In this document: one piece after another, positions 18,801-25,490 of the stretch | Numbering within the stretch: the stretch's first letter is position 1 | How the letters are laid out: each line of letters begins with the position of its first letter | Program-made: the position numbers and the translations under genes | NCBI RefSeq assembly: GCF_000025485.1 | Contig: NC_013851.1 | Location: forward strand, 2,709,501-2,773,500 | Source: Allochromatium vinosum DSM 180 | Lineage (GTDB): Bacteria; Pseudomonadota; Gammaproteobacteria; Chromatiales; Chromatiaceae | Direction: 5' to 3' | DNA length: 64,000 bases | The notes under the pieces: model-generated | Databases searched by the model: none | What the model was told of the DNA's origin: nothing | The model's input: only the letters and a program-made list of their open reading frames with translations

Positions 18801-19474
18801 CGCTGCTCATAGCAGTCCCGGCAGAGAACCGCCGTGGGTGCGGCCTTGGGCGGATGGAAGGATGCGCCGCAGGTGGTGCAGGCGCGCTTGCCCTCGTCGG
18901 GTGAGAAGCACGCCAACTCGACCGGCTCTTGCTGGTGCTCATATTCGGCCAGCCGTTCGAGATCGGTCTGAAGATCCGAATCGGCCTCCAGCTCGGCAGC
19001 CCGCGCGGTGATCTCGGCGCCCTGGGCGATGGCCTCGGCGAGGTCGAACGGGGCCGGATCGGCGACGGAGTTATCCACAGACGCCTCGAACATATCCGCC
19101 GTCTCCCTGCAACGGCGCGGATCGGTGACGGTCTCACGCTCCGACTGTGGATAACTTTCACCCTCAGCGAGATCCTGGAGCGCGCGCCATTGCTCGGCGC
19201 TGAGCGTCTTCCCCCGGTATCCGGTCTTGGCGTGCGAGAAGTTTTGCTTCTTCATGCCGATGGCGTCTGCAATTGCAGCCTCGGACAGGGCGTCGCGGGC
19301 CTTGATGGTCTCGACCAAGGCACGGATGGCCTCGGGTGTGGGCGGCGCGATCGGCTCAGGCGGCTCCAGCTCGAACGCGGGCGCCTGGGCCTGGATCGAA
19401 GCACGGACCTCGGCTGGCAGCCGATCAGGATCGACAACGGGAGCCGTGGCCCCCTGGGGAGTTGGGGCGTTCAT
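15896..19474 (-). CDS. Multidomain primase-helicase (zinc fingers, TOPRIM, DUF927)
   Basis: Replication protein of 1192 residues. In order: a helix-turn-helix-like start (AIADAIGMKKQNFSHAK, about 67-83), a zinc ribbon (CTTCGASF...CRDC, about 198-222), a P4-primase-type zinc finger (CPGCGGTDRFRF ... WVCGGGG, about 262-290), a TOPRIM domain (ILVAEGVATALS, about 463 on), a linker with DVTxVT repeats, then a DUF927 ATPase domain with Walker A GDSSIGKST (about 836) and Walker B LILDEIS (about 880). The fourth Cys of the CHC2-like finger is Gly (CGGGG). It heads the coupled block primase-266aa-ssb and likely replicates the excised element. Confidence 0.88.
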   Translation of the reverse strand: MNAPTPQGATAPVVDPDRLPAEVRASIQAQAPAFELEPPEPIAPPTPEAIRALVETIKARDALSEAAIADAIGMKKQNFSHAKTGYRGKTLSAEQWRALQDLAEGESYPQSERETVTDPRRCRETADMFEASVDNSVADPAPFDLAEAIAQGAEITARAAELEADSDLQTDLERLAEYEHQQEPVELACFSPDEGKRACTTCGASFHPPKAAPTAVLCRDCYEQRKRDLDGLAERARGHWPEILVHFGIERDHLRDHHGPCPGCGGTDRFRFDNDKDRGTWVCGGGGDTQAGDGFALLSHVYGWSAGEAFLKVASYFGIDELSGLPPPDPALMAKREQEAAAERQREQEQQQQTARHASQIWEAAEIITAEAPNPYLSRKGVQATDTLRQIAVEAVTRITGRHPTAEKDGTRQQLQGVVLVVPYRRDGELTTVELIDGASLKYSLPGRGTKQRAFWLARPVAEDDHTILVAEGVATALSILEATGYPVAASGSVGNFDKTAAQLKTAHPEKAVILAADLRKRTAPTDPVEPIEAAVKAAWKFRPPLPLIFPLIEPSAPADLTDFNDLHQTAGIEVARTVITGAIADFVSPLTEFDVTGVTDVTPSNDAASSGYATEKADVTDVTRLPKPAVKRPGFAVHEDWTGYGKPGVWWHSTKEKGDELTDIDQWICTPLYAEAITHGDRDADFGLLLRFKNALGREREWAMPMHLLRGSGEELRGELLALGVRIDPTSHRLLNQYLMSRYPKVRVMAATCTGWHGEGKVFVLPHRIIGEGNVRYQSETADHDEFVQAGTFDGWRAEIAARCAGNPMLILAVAAALAGPLLARVHRTGCGLHFWGDSSIGKSTLLALAASCWGGSGFIRTWRATSNGIEGTAAMLNDTALILDEISEADPREVGAIVYSVGNGTGKSRAARTGGARAVKRWRVVLLSSGERTLIATMEEGGKRAKAGQEARLLDIPCTRQHGVFDALHGFDGGRALTDTLKTAVNRHHGHAGPAFVERLIADDRDLGETLARVAALPEFAAETGIEGRAANAFALIAMAGELAIEWGLVPWSEGEALDAAALAFRLWRDHRGKGQTETRQILRAVADFIARHGDARFSPLHPLRDDGLEISVRDRAGWWREREDERIYLFTPAGLKEAAGGFDQRRILEALDSSGWIAERDPGERSKVTNAQGRSQRLYAIAPREDDLL
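17602..17694. repeat. Iterated GTTACG units, cluster 2
   Basis: GGTTACGTCGGTTACGTCAG at 17602-17621, a reverse unit GCGTAACC near 17633, and three tandem units at 17666-17694. They encode the DVTDVT/DVTGVTDVT linker of the primase between its TOPRIM and DUF927 domains. Confidence 0.7.
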
Positions 19475-19689
19475 CGGACCTCCCGAACAAGCTCAAGATG
19501 GATGCGGTAGACAGCCGCCCGACCATCGTCGAACCGGACGCGGAACTCACCAGAGCGCGTGCGGCCTGGAATGGTCCCGGTCTGGACGTTGGTCTTGCGG
19601 ACGGCTTGAGCAGCGGCAGACGCCAGACGGGACGCGAGATCGGCAGCAGGAGCGGCGGGAACCGCCCCCTCCTTGGGGCGTGCTCTCAT
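19471..19689 (-). CDS. Small hypothetical element protein, 72 aa
   Basis: Ala-rich helical N-terminus, then a short beta-like stretch (FRVRFDDGRAAVYRIHLEL). Both ends overlap neighbours as ATGA, placing it in a coupled run ahead of the primase. No recognised family. Confidence 0.6.
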   Translation of the reverse strand: MRARPKEGAVPAAPAADLASRLASAAAQAVRKTNVQTGTIPGRTRSGEFRVRFDDGRAAVYRIHLELVREVR

Positions 19690-20039
19690 TGCCCTTCCCC
19701 CCGCCGAATCCCGGCCAGATCGCCGATCTCAAGGGCTTCGTCCAGGATGCGCTGTATGGCGTGGCTGGACGCCTGGATGCTGACCAGGAGCGCGCCAAGC
19801 GTCCCGCTGTTGATGTGGGCCGGGCAGTCGGCCGATTGCATGGCGTCGTTGAAGGCGCCGCCCAGCTCGGCCAGCTCAGCGATGGACCACGCGAAGTTGG
19901 TCAGGCGGTCGCCGTTGAAGGAGAGCATCCCGCCCATGCGGACCATCGCCAGCACTTCAGCCGGTGTGCCGTAGGGCTTCAGGAGGGTTTCGTAGCTGGT
20001 GCTGGGCTGTTCGCCAGCGGTGAAAGTTTCAGGCTTCAT
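19686..20039 (-). CDS. Hypothetical element protein, 117 aa
   Basis: Starts MKPETFTAGEQPSTSYETLL at ATG 20039; longer readings run through the promoter region. Helical and soluble, with no recognised domain. It is the first gene of the coupled primase operon, so it may be an early or regulatory product (inference). A perfect 7-bp inverted repeat lies 7 bp upstream of its start. Confidence 0.65.
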   Translation of the reverse strand: MKPETFTAGEQPSTSYETLLKPYGTPAEVLAMVRMGGMLSFNGDRLTNFAWSIAELAELGGAFNDAMQSADCPAHINSGTLGALLVSIQASSHAIQRILDEALEIGDLAGIRRGEGQ

Positions 20040-20045
20040 GGTTTT

Positions 20046-20069
20046 GGTTCTCGTTTCAAGTTGAGAACC
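20046..20069. promoter_or_regulatory. Inverted repeat before the primase operon
   Basis: GGTTCTC (20046-20052) and GAGAACC (20063-20069), 10-bp spacer, directly before the ATG at 20039. It could be an operator or an RNA hairpin over the ribosome site. A separate palindrome CACAGgtataCTGTG is at 20124-20138. Confidence 0.5.
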
Positions 20070-20163
20070 GACCATCACGGGCGGGATGGCACGCACAAGC
20101 GGACAGGTGCAGGCGCACCTTGCCACAGGTATACTGTGCGGGCCGTCGTCCGGTCTGATCGGA

Positions 20164-20346
20164 CTAATCGCGCGGTGCCTTTCTTGGCAGTGAGGCACCG
20201 CGCGAACGGCAACACTCTAAGCTGATTTCAGATCCCTTTGCAATGCCCGAGCGACTGGTCCCCGCTCGGGCGTTGTCGTTTCTGGCCCACTTCCGGGCCA
20301 TCTTCTCGCGCCGTTCGGCGCGGATCTGTCGCGAACGTGTGGACAT
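20164..20346 (-). CDS. Small basic protein, 60 aa
   Basis: An arginine/lysine-rich peptide beginning MSTRSRQIRAERREKMARKW. A strong AGGAGG lies 7 nt before ATG 20346, which is the main support. It follows the AlpA-like gene by 16 bp on the same strand. Function unknown; nucleic acid binding is possible from its charge. Confidence 0.5.
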   Translation of the reverse strand: MSTRSRQIRAERREKMARKWARNDNARAGTSRSGIAKGSEISLECCRSRGASLPRKAPRD

Positions 20347-20362
20347 CTTCCGAACCTCCTTG

Positions 20363-20569
20363 TTACGCGGCCTGCTCGCGGACTGGGTGCTCTTCGCGCT
20401 TGGCGACCCAATCGACCAGGGCCGCCTTGCGGTAGAGCACGAGCTTTCCAATCTTGGTTCTCGGGGGGCCGATACGCTCGGCAAACCAACGGTCGAGCGT
20501 GCGGGCGGTGACGCCCAGCTCTTCAGCGGCTTCGTCTTTGGTGAGGTAGTTTTCGCGGATCGCGGGCAT
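20363..20569 (-). CDS. AlpA/excisionase-like helix-turn-helix protein, 68 aa
   Basis: Compact DNA-binding protein with YLTKDEAAEELGVTARTLDRW, typical of the AlpA/MerR-like HTH_17 family that includes phage and satellite excisionases and activators of integrase expression. GAGG lies a suitable distance before ATG 20569. Located between the integrase side and the primase operon, it is the likely regulator or recombination directionality factor of the element. Confidence 0.82.
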   Translation of the reverse strand: MPAIRENYLTKDEAAEELGVTARTLDRWFAERIGPPRTKIGKLVLYRKAALVDWVAKREEHPVREQAA

Positions 20570-20636
20570 GTGGTTATCGCCTCTGTCGTGTTGTTTCGCG
20601 CAGAGACGATATACAAAAGGCTAGCTTTTCCGCTCC

Positions 20637-20678
20637 TCAGAAAACTCAGAATTCTGAGCTTTCTGAGTTTTCTGAATT
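20637..20678. repeat. Perfect 15-bp inverted repeat built of 9-bp TTCTGA units
   Basis: TCAGAAAACTCAGAA (20637-20651) and TTCTGAGTTTTCTGA (20661-20675), 9-bp spacer. TTCTGA starts at 20652, 20661 and 20670, and TCAGAA at 20637 and 20646, all 9 bp apart. It covers the stop codon of the 186-aa gene and lies about 70 bp upstream of the AlpA-like gene. Confidence 0.8.
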
Positions 20679-21206
20679 CGCCTGATCCCTCAGTGCGCTC
20701 CAGGCTTTATCGAAGCTTCCACCCGCATTCAGTGACGATGGGCCGAATAGCCTGGGGTGCTGTTCAGCCACCTGATACCCAACCCGCTGCTTGAGTCCGC
20801 GCGGTGCGGTCAGTGCGGTAACGCCATGCTCGGCGAGCGCCGCGCGAATCAGATCCACGCGCGCTTGGTGCGGTGTCACCCCGGCTGGTCGAATGACAGG
20901 CCGCTCCCCTGGATCGAACTCCACCCCCAGCACAGCGCCAGCCCACAGCCGCGCCTGCTCAATGGTGCATGGGAATGACAGCGCGCAGTCATTTACGAAC
21001 TCAAGCAGCGCGTCCTGCTCGGCTGGCCAGAGTGAATCGACCTCTTCGGGCGAGAGTCTTTCCGGCTCGATGCGCGGATTCTTTGGGTCTTCCAATTCGG
21101 TGATGATTCGGAACTCGCCGTTATCGCCGGGCGCCAGGTGTTCATCACCTATCCACTCATTCACCAGTCGAATGAATGCCCGTGCTGACAGTGACTCACT
21201 CACCAC
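20646..21206 (-). CDS. Hypothetical element protein, 186 aa
   Basis: Soluble, acidic protein beginning MVSESLSARAFIRLVNEWIG, with no domain I recognise. The C-terminus SENSESSEF is encoded by the 9-bp repeat array. The start overlaps the integrase stop by 11 bp, so it is cotranscribed with int. Confidence 0.65.
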   Translation of the reverse strand: MVSESLSARAFIRLVNEWIGDEHLAPGDNGEFRIITELEDPKNPRIEPERLSPEEVDSLWPAEQDALLEFVNDCALSFPCTIEQARLWAGAVLGVEFDPGERPVIRPAGVTPHQARVDLIRAALAEHGVTALTAPRGLKQRVGYQVAEQHPRLFGPSSLNAGGSFDKAWSALRDQANSENSESSEF

Positions 21207-22473
21207 CGGCCACCTTGGCGAAGGCCACCACGTTATCCGTGGTCGGGTTGACGATGGCCAGCAAGCGCCGCTCCCATGCCTCCAGGGCCGCGCGGATCTC
21301 CAGTGAATAGCGGTGCTGGTTGTAGATGGCGACCACCCCGAGCTTGGTGTGACCGATGACGCGCTCGGCGACCTCCTCGCTGATCCCGATCTCGGACAAC
21401 CGGGTCCGGCAGGTGCGCCGCAGGTCGTGCGGATGCCAGCGTCCCCAGTCCGGGTGATCCTTGGCTCCGAGCTGATCGGCGTAGCGATCCAGGGCGCGTG
21501 AGAGTCCCGCCGTGGTCGCGGGCTTGCCCTCCCGATGCTCGAACACGTACCCGCTTGGCTCCCAGCGGCGACGCTCAGACAGCCGGGCCACTTCTGCGCG
21601 CGCCTGCTCCAGAATCACGCGCGCCGTCTCGGTCAGGTAGACACTGTGGGCGGTGCTGGTCTTGCCTCGTCGGCTCGCCGGTATCGTCCAGGTCTCGCCC
21701 TCGACCTCATCCCAGCGCATCCCGACCACCTCACCGGGGCGCTGGCCAGTGACCAGGATCAGCTTGAGCGCCAGGGCGGTGAGGCGATGCACGCCGACCG
21801 CATCGGCACCGATCCAGAAATCACGGATCTCGGCCTCATCCAGCACGCGCCCACGCTTGACCGACTTCATCGCCGACGAAATTCGTCCAGGCTTGATCCC
21901 GGTGGCGGGGGACACCTCGATCAGCTCGCGATCCTCGGCGTAGGAGAACAGCAGTTTGGTATAGGCCAGCAGCAGCGCCGCTGCGCGTGGCGCCGACTCG
22001 GCTTTGTCTTCGATCAGAGCAATGATCTCCGACCGCTTCACGCTCTTGAGCTGGCGCCGACCGAGCACGGGCAACAGATCGCGCTCGAAGTAGCGCCGCA
22101 CCTCAGCCCCGCGTGCCATCCCATCCACACGAGCCTTGCAGAACCGCTCGACGGCATCGGCCACCGTCAGCTCTTGCCGGACCTCCCGGCGTCGCTGCAA
22201 CGGATCGGTTCCGGCGTCCACGTTGGCGCGGATCTTCGCAGCCTCCAGACGCGCAGCGGTCAGGCTCCAGGGCGTGGGGTACTCGCCGATCGTCTGGATT
22301 CGCTCCGTGCCGGTCTTGGCGCGATACCGCAGGACAAAGGACTTTGTACCGCTGGCCAGCACCCGCAGCCCAAAGCCCTTGGGCGAGTCCCGGTGATCGT
22401 CCCAATAGATCCGCTTGCCCTTTTCGGGCGGCTCGACGCTCTTGATGAATCGATCGGTCAGCGTGGTCGGCAT
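21196..22473 (-). CDS. int: P4-type tyrosine integrase
   Basis: Site-specific recombinase of 425 residues. The N-terminal DUF4102-like arm-binding domain (LTDRFIKSVEPPEKGKRIYW) is followed by a core-binding domain and a catalytic domain with Arg245 (TGQRPGE), HDLRRT (His349/Arg352), His375 (VIGHTKLG) and nucleophile Tyr384 (AIYNQH). All catalytic residues are intact. It lies next to the right attachment site and reads away from it, typical of tRNA-targeting islands, and its product should recombine the 49-bp tRNA-Lys repeat. Confidence 0.96.
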   Translation of the reverse strand: MPTTLTDRFIKSVEPPEKGKRIYWDDHRDSPKGFGLRVLASGTKSFVLRYRAKTGTERIQTIGEYPTPWSLTAARLEAAKIRANVDAGTDPLQRRREVRQELTVADAVERFCKARVDGMARGAEVRRYFERDLLPVLGRRQLKSVKRSEIIALIEDKAESAPRAAALLLAYTKLLFSYAEDRELIEVSPATGIKPGRISSAMKSVKRGRVLDEAEIRDFWIGADAVGVHRLTALALKLILVTGQRPGEVVGMRWDEVEGETWTIPASRRGKTSTAHSVYLTETARVILEQARAEVARLSERRRWEPSGYVFEHREGKPATTAGLSRALDRYADQLGAKDHPDWGRWHPHDLRRTCRTRLSEIGISEEVAERVIGHTKLGVVAIYNQHRYSLEIRAALEAWERRLLAIVNPTTDNVVAFAKVAGGE

Positions 22474-22514
22474 GGCCCCTGCTCCAGTCAGTTAGTCGGG
22501 GGTCTGGAAGCTTT

Positions 22515-22598
22515 GCCCCAGTTTTGCCCCAGTTGGAAACTGTACTCAGTGTCCGCGAATGTCTCAGAGCCGTCAGTTTACTTCGGCGACTGTCTCAG
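22515..22598. repeat. Right arm-type repeats of the element
   Basis: The 20-bp GCCCCAGTTTTGCCCCAGTT at 22515-22534 matches the left end. GCGAATGTCTCAG (22555-22567) and GCGACTGTCTCAG (22586-22598) are near-identical 13-mers 31 bp apart, about three helical turns. Likely integrase/excisionase sites, also upstream of int. Confidence 0.55.
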
Positions 22599-22661
22599 TC
22601 AATACGGGGGTTTTGCTGGTGGGGTCTAGAAACGGCGGGGGATAGAAAAAGGTGGCTGGAA

Positions 22662-22710
22662 CTGACTTTTAATCAGGTGGTCGCTGGTTCGAGTCCAGCA
22701 GGGCGCACCA
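22662..22710 (+). repeat. Attachment site (right): partial tRNA-Lys copy
   Basis: 49 bp identical to 13115-13163, from the anticodon stem through CCA. No 5' tRNA half precedes it, so it is not a functional tRNA gene. Confidence 0.93.
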
Positions 22711-22716
22711 CATAAG

Positions 22717-22753
22717 AAAACGGCTTAGGCGAGCAATCGCCTAAGCCGTTTTT
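22717..22753 (+). terminator. Rho-independent terminator, original tRNA-Lys terminator
   Basis: A perfect 16-bp stem (22717-22732 with 22737-22752), GCAA loop and T-run. It lies 7 bp past the right attachment site and was probably the chromosomal tRNA-Lys terminator before insertion. Confidence 0.88.
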
Positions 22754-22776
22754 CTTTGGGTCACCATGGAGTCATC

Positions 22777-23181
22777 TCAGGGTAAAGTTTCCGGCTTCTC
22801 GCTTAACCAGCGCTGCGCCTTGGCGAGATCGCCGAAGAATCTTGCGTTAAAGCCGACATTCAAACTCGTTGTCTCATAAAACGAGAAATAGTTTTTGTTC
22901 TCTAAGTTATCGAAGACAGCCACTCTGGACGGACGGTGCCTGCCAGGTTTGATCTCCCTCACATGCGTGTAGGTATCACTGACTCCGAGCCGGCCGACAA
23001 ACCGAGTGCAGTCGATCAATACCTTGTTTGGCGTGTATCGGTCGAAGATCTCATAGACGGCTTGAGCAATATCGAATGCCTCTTTCTTCACCAGCGAACC
23101 TGAAATAACAATCTTCAACACGTCATCGTCTAATGAAACAAAAATTTCGTAGCTTTTATTTTTCATCAGACCACCGGGCAT
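22777..23181 (-). CDS. STAS-like hypothetical protein, 134 aa
   Basis: Resembles SpoIIAA/STAS-fold proteins by alternating strand-helix pattern: YEIFVSLDDDVLKIVISGSL, then a helix, then KVLIDCTRFVGRLG. No kinase or transporter is adjacent. The start may be ATG 23181 or 23166. It is more AT-rich than its neighbours and abuts the integrated element, so it may be part of the variable tRNA-Lys locus. Function unknown. Confidence 0.65.
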   Translation of the reverse strand: MPGGLMKNKSYEIFVSLDDDVLKIVISGSLVKKEAFDIAQAVYEIFDRYTPNKVLIDCTRFVGRLGVSDTYTHVREIKPGRHRPSRVAVFDNLENKNYFSFYETTSLNVGFNARFFGDLAKAQRWLSEKPETLP

Positions 23182-23188
23182 AGCACAT

Positions 23189-23206
23189 CCGCCCTTTTCA
23201 GGGCGG
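23189..23206. repeat. Hairpin between bamC and the STAS-like gene
   Basis: Perfect 7-bp arms CCGCCCT/AGGGCGG with a 4-nt loop, directly upstream of the STAS-like start and about 100 bp past the bamC stop. Without a T-run it is not a standard terminator. Confidence 0.45.
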
Positions 23207-23305
23207 AGCTATTGGCGCATCACATCCTGCACGGCTCGCCGCAGCCACTGCCAAGATCCCAAGGATCTGAAACAGTGATTCTTCGCGTGTGATCAGATGC
23301 TACTG

Positions 23306-24529
23306 TCAGCGCATCTGTTCCTGGATCAAGCCCAGAATACGCTGACCGTTCGCACTGCCATCCGGCGTGCCATCCGCATTGAGCACGGTCACGCGCGACT
23401 CGGTCTCGTTACCACTGACCTTGATCTGATACTGCTTGACGCTGTCGACCTCGTCCTTGCGCCAGAAGGCCATGCGCGACATGAATCCGGGCTTCTTGCC
23501 ATCGGGTGGCGGACCACCATCCGGACCGCCATAGCGGACATAGTAGACACCCTGAGTCTGGTCGCGATCCTCGACGGCGAAACCGGCGCGATCGAGCGCG
23601 GTTCCAGTCAGCCGCCACGCGGAACGGAACTCCTGCGGAACCAGGATGACAGGCACGCCCCCATTGGCGGCAAGACGTGAGTTGGCGCCAACCGGCTGCC
23701 CCGTGGCGGCGACCTCGGTCCCCGGACCCGCCGCCCTGGACTGAGAGGCGCCCAGATAGACCATGAGACGCCGCAGCATCTCGGCTTCCTTCTCGCTGTC
23801 AGAGCCGCTCGGCTCCCAGATGGTGCGGCTGTTGTCGCCGATGCCGTCCGTGACCAGACGCTCGGCCATGCCGCGATGGGTCATGCGGATGTCGGTGGTG
23901 CCCGACTTGAGTCCTTCTTCGATACGCAGACTGTACTGATCGCGGGTCGAGGTCGAATAGACGCCCTCCATGACCTTGCTCACCATGCGCGTGACGAAGT
24001 CCTTGCGGATCTCGGCGCGATTGTCGAGCCAGTCGGTGCGCATCACGCCAAGGGTCGGATTCTGCTCGGTCAGCAGGATGCCCTGCTCGCGCCAGAAGGC
24101 GACGAGTCGCGGCCAGACGGCCTGGGGCGCAGCCTGGACCTCGAGCCAGCGCTCGTTGCCGCGCCGCTTGAGTTCGACGTTCTGAACCTCGGGCAGCACG
24201 TCGCCACGACTGGCGACCCGCTGGCGTTGCTCGCGGCTGCCGGCATATTCGGAGAAGGTCGTCGGCTGTTCGACACCGCCCGGAATATCGAGCGCGTCGT
24301 CGAAGCTGCCGGCCGTCAGGTCCGGCGGGATCTCGAGATTCTCGGACGCCTCGCGCTGTTTTTTGTAGACGAGACGCTGATCGGGCAGGTTGTCCTGGAT
24401 CTTGCTCATACTACAACCCGCCAGCGTCAGCAGCGGCATGAAGAGAACGAGCGCCAAGACGCGCTTGAAACCTGGACTCACAGTCAAGAACCTCTCAACC
24501 TGGAAATCATTCGATCGGACTCGGGTCAT
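23306..24529 (-). CDS. bamC: Outer membrane assembly lipoprotein BamC
   Basis: Lipoprotein of the BAM complex that inserts beta-barrel proteins into the outer membrane. The 407-residue product has a signal sequence and lipobox LLTLAGC with the lipidated Cys at about residue 39, the conserved unstructured N-terminal segment (LPDQRLVYKKQREASENLEIPPDLT in shortened form: KIQDNLPDQRLVYKKQ), and two helix-grip domains. ATG 24529 overlaps the dapA stop by one base. dapA-bamC is the standard gammaproteobacterial order. Confidence 0.93.
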   Translation of the reverse strand: MTRVRSNDFQVERFLTVSPGFKRVLALVLFMPLLTLAGCSMSKIQDNLPDQRLVYKKQREASENLEIPPDLTAGSFDDALDIPGGVEQPTTFSEYAGSREQRQRVASRGDVLPEVQNVELKRRGNERWLEVQAAPQAVWPRLVAFWREQGILLTEQNPTLGVMRTDWLDNRAEIRKDFVTRMVSKVMEGVYSTSTRDQYSLRIEEGLKSGTTDIRMTHRGMAERLVTDGIGDNSRTIWEPSGSDSEKEAEMLRRLMVYLGASQSRAAGPGTEVAATGQPVGANSRLAANGGVPVILVPQEFRSAWRLTGTALDRAGFAVEDRDQTQGVYYVRYGGPDGGPPPDGKKPGFMSRMAFWRKDEVDSVKQYQIKVSGNETESRVTVLNADGTPDGSANGQRILGLIQEQMR

Positions 24530-25404
24530 CACAGCAGTCCGGCCTGGACCATGGCCTGACGCACGCGCGCCTCGCACTCCTCAGTCAGCCAGGTCAGCGG
24601 CAGGCGGATACCGGGATGGCAGAGTCCCATCTCAGCGATGGCCCACTTGACCGGAATCGGGTTGGACTGGACGAAGAGATCGCGATGGAGAGCCGCAAGC
24701 TGAGCGTCGAGCGACTCGGCGCGTTCGCGATCGCCGGCGAGCGCGGCCTCGCACATGGCCTGCATCAGACGCGGCGCGACATTGGCCGTGACCGAGATGA
24801 CGCCGTCGCCGCCGCGCAGCATGAACTCGCAGGCCGTGGCGTCGTCGCCGCTGTAGAGCGCGAAGTCCGGGCCGCAGTCGGCACGCAGACGCTCGACGCG
24901 CGCCAGATCGCCGGTGGCCTCCTTGACTCCGATAATATTGTCGATCTCGGCGAGCCGGGAGACGGTCTCGGGGAGCATGTCGCAGGCGGTGCGACCGGGG
25001 ACGTTGTAGAGGATCTGCGGGATGTCGACCGCCTCGGCGACGGCCTTGTGATGCAGATAGAGTCCCTGCTGGGTGGGCTTGTTGTAGTAGGGCGTCACCA
25101 GCAGCGCGGCATCGGCCCCGGCCTCGCGGGCGCAGCGCGTGAGCGTGATCGCCTCGCGGGTCGAATTGGCGCCGGTGCCGGCGATGACCGGAAGACGCCC
25201 GGCAGCCAGTTCGACCGTGCGCCGGATGACGGCGCAGTGTTCATCCTCGTCGAGCGTGGCCGACTCGCCCGTGGTGCCGACCGAAACGATGGCCGAGGTG
25301 CCTTGCGCGACATGGAAATCGACGAGTCGTTGCAGGCTCGCGTCATCGATCTCCCCATCGGCGTGCATGGGCGTGACGAGTGCCACGATGCTGCCGCGAA
25401 ACAT
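24529..25404 (-). CDS. dapA: 4-hydroxy-tetrahydrodipicolinate synthase
   Basis: Condenses pyruvate with aspartate semialdehyde in lysine/DAP synthesis. The 291-residue TIM barrel begins [13 protein letters not shown], has GTTGESATL, the Tyr in [11 protein letters not shown] and the Schiff-base Lys in [11 protein letters not shown] 25404 is chosen by family N-terminus. It is coupled to bamC downstream. Confidence 0.97.
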   Translation of the reverse strand: MFRGSIVALVTPMHADGEIDDASLQRLVDFHVAQGTSAIVSVGTTGESATLDEDEHCAVIRRTVELAAGRLPVIAGTGANSTREAITLTRCAREAGADAALLVTPYYNKPTQQGLYLHHKAVAEAVDIPQILYNVPGRTACDMLPETVSRLAEIDNIIGVKEATGDLARVERLRADCGPDFALYSGDDATACEFMLRGGDGVISVTANVAPRLMQAMCEAALAGDRERAESLDAQLAALHRDLFVQSNPIPVKWAIAEMGLCHPGIRLPLTWLTEECEARVRQAMVQAGLL

Positions 25405-25490
25405 GCTCCAACTCCACTCAAGCAATGCCTAAAAATAAGGCGACATAGTAGCTTGCGCGGCTTGTCGGATACAACCGCCGCCACCGACCG

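Larger units (their letters stand above)
13164..22710. mobile_element. tRNA-Lys integrative element, about 9.5 kb
   Basis: Integrated DNA bounded by the 49-bp tRNA-Lys 3' repeat. It encodes a P4-type integrase next to the right junction, an AlpA-like regulator, a primase-helicase, an SSB and small unknown proteins, almost all on the minus strand. No capsid, terminase, conjugation or recognisable cargo defence gene is seen, so it looks like a satellite-type or replicative integrative element that would depend on a helper for transfer. It carries many inverted repeats and iterated GTTACG units. Confidence 0.88.

Noticed and set aside
20124-20138. LexA box
   Set aside because: The arms read ACAG...CTGT, the reverse order of the LexA consensus CTGT...ACAG.
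20164-20616. 150-aa minus-strand reading through the AlpA-like region
   Set aside because: Its first 90 residues are out of frame with the clear AlpA-like HTH gene; only the last 60 residues, from ATG 20346 with AGGAGG, are retained as a gene.
22662-22710. Second functional tRNA-Lys gene
   Set aside because: Only the 3' 49 nt are present; there is no acceptor 5' strand or D arm.
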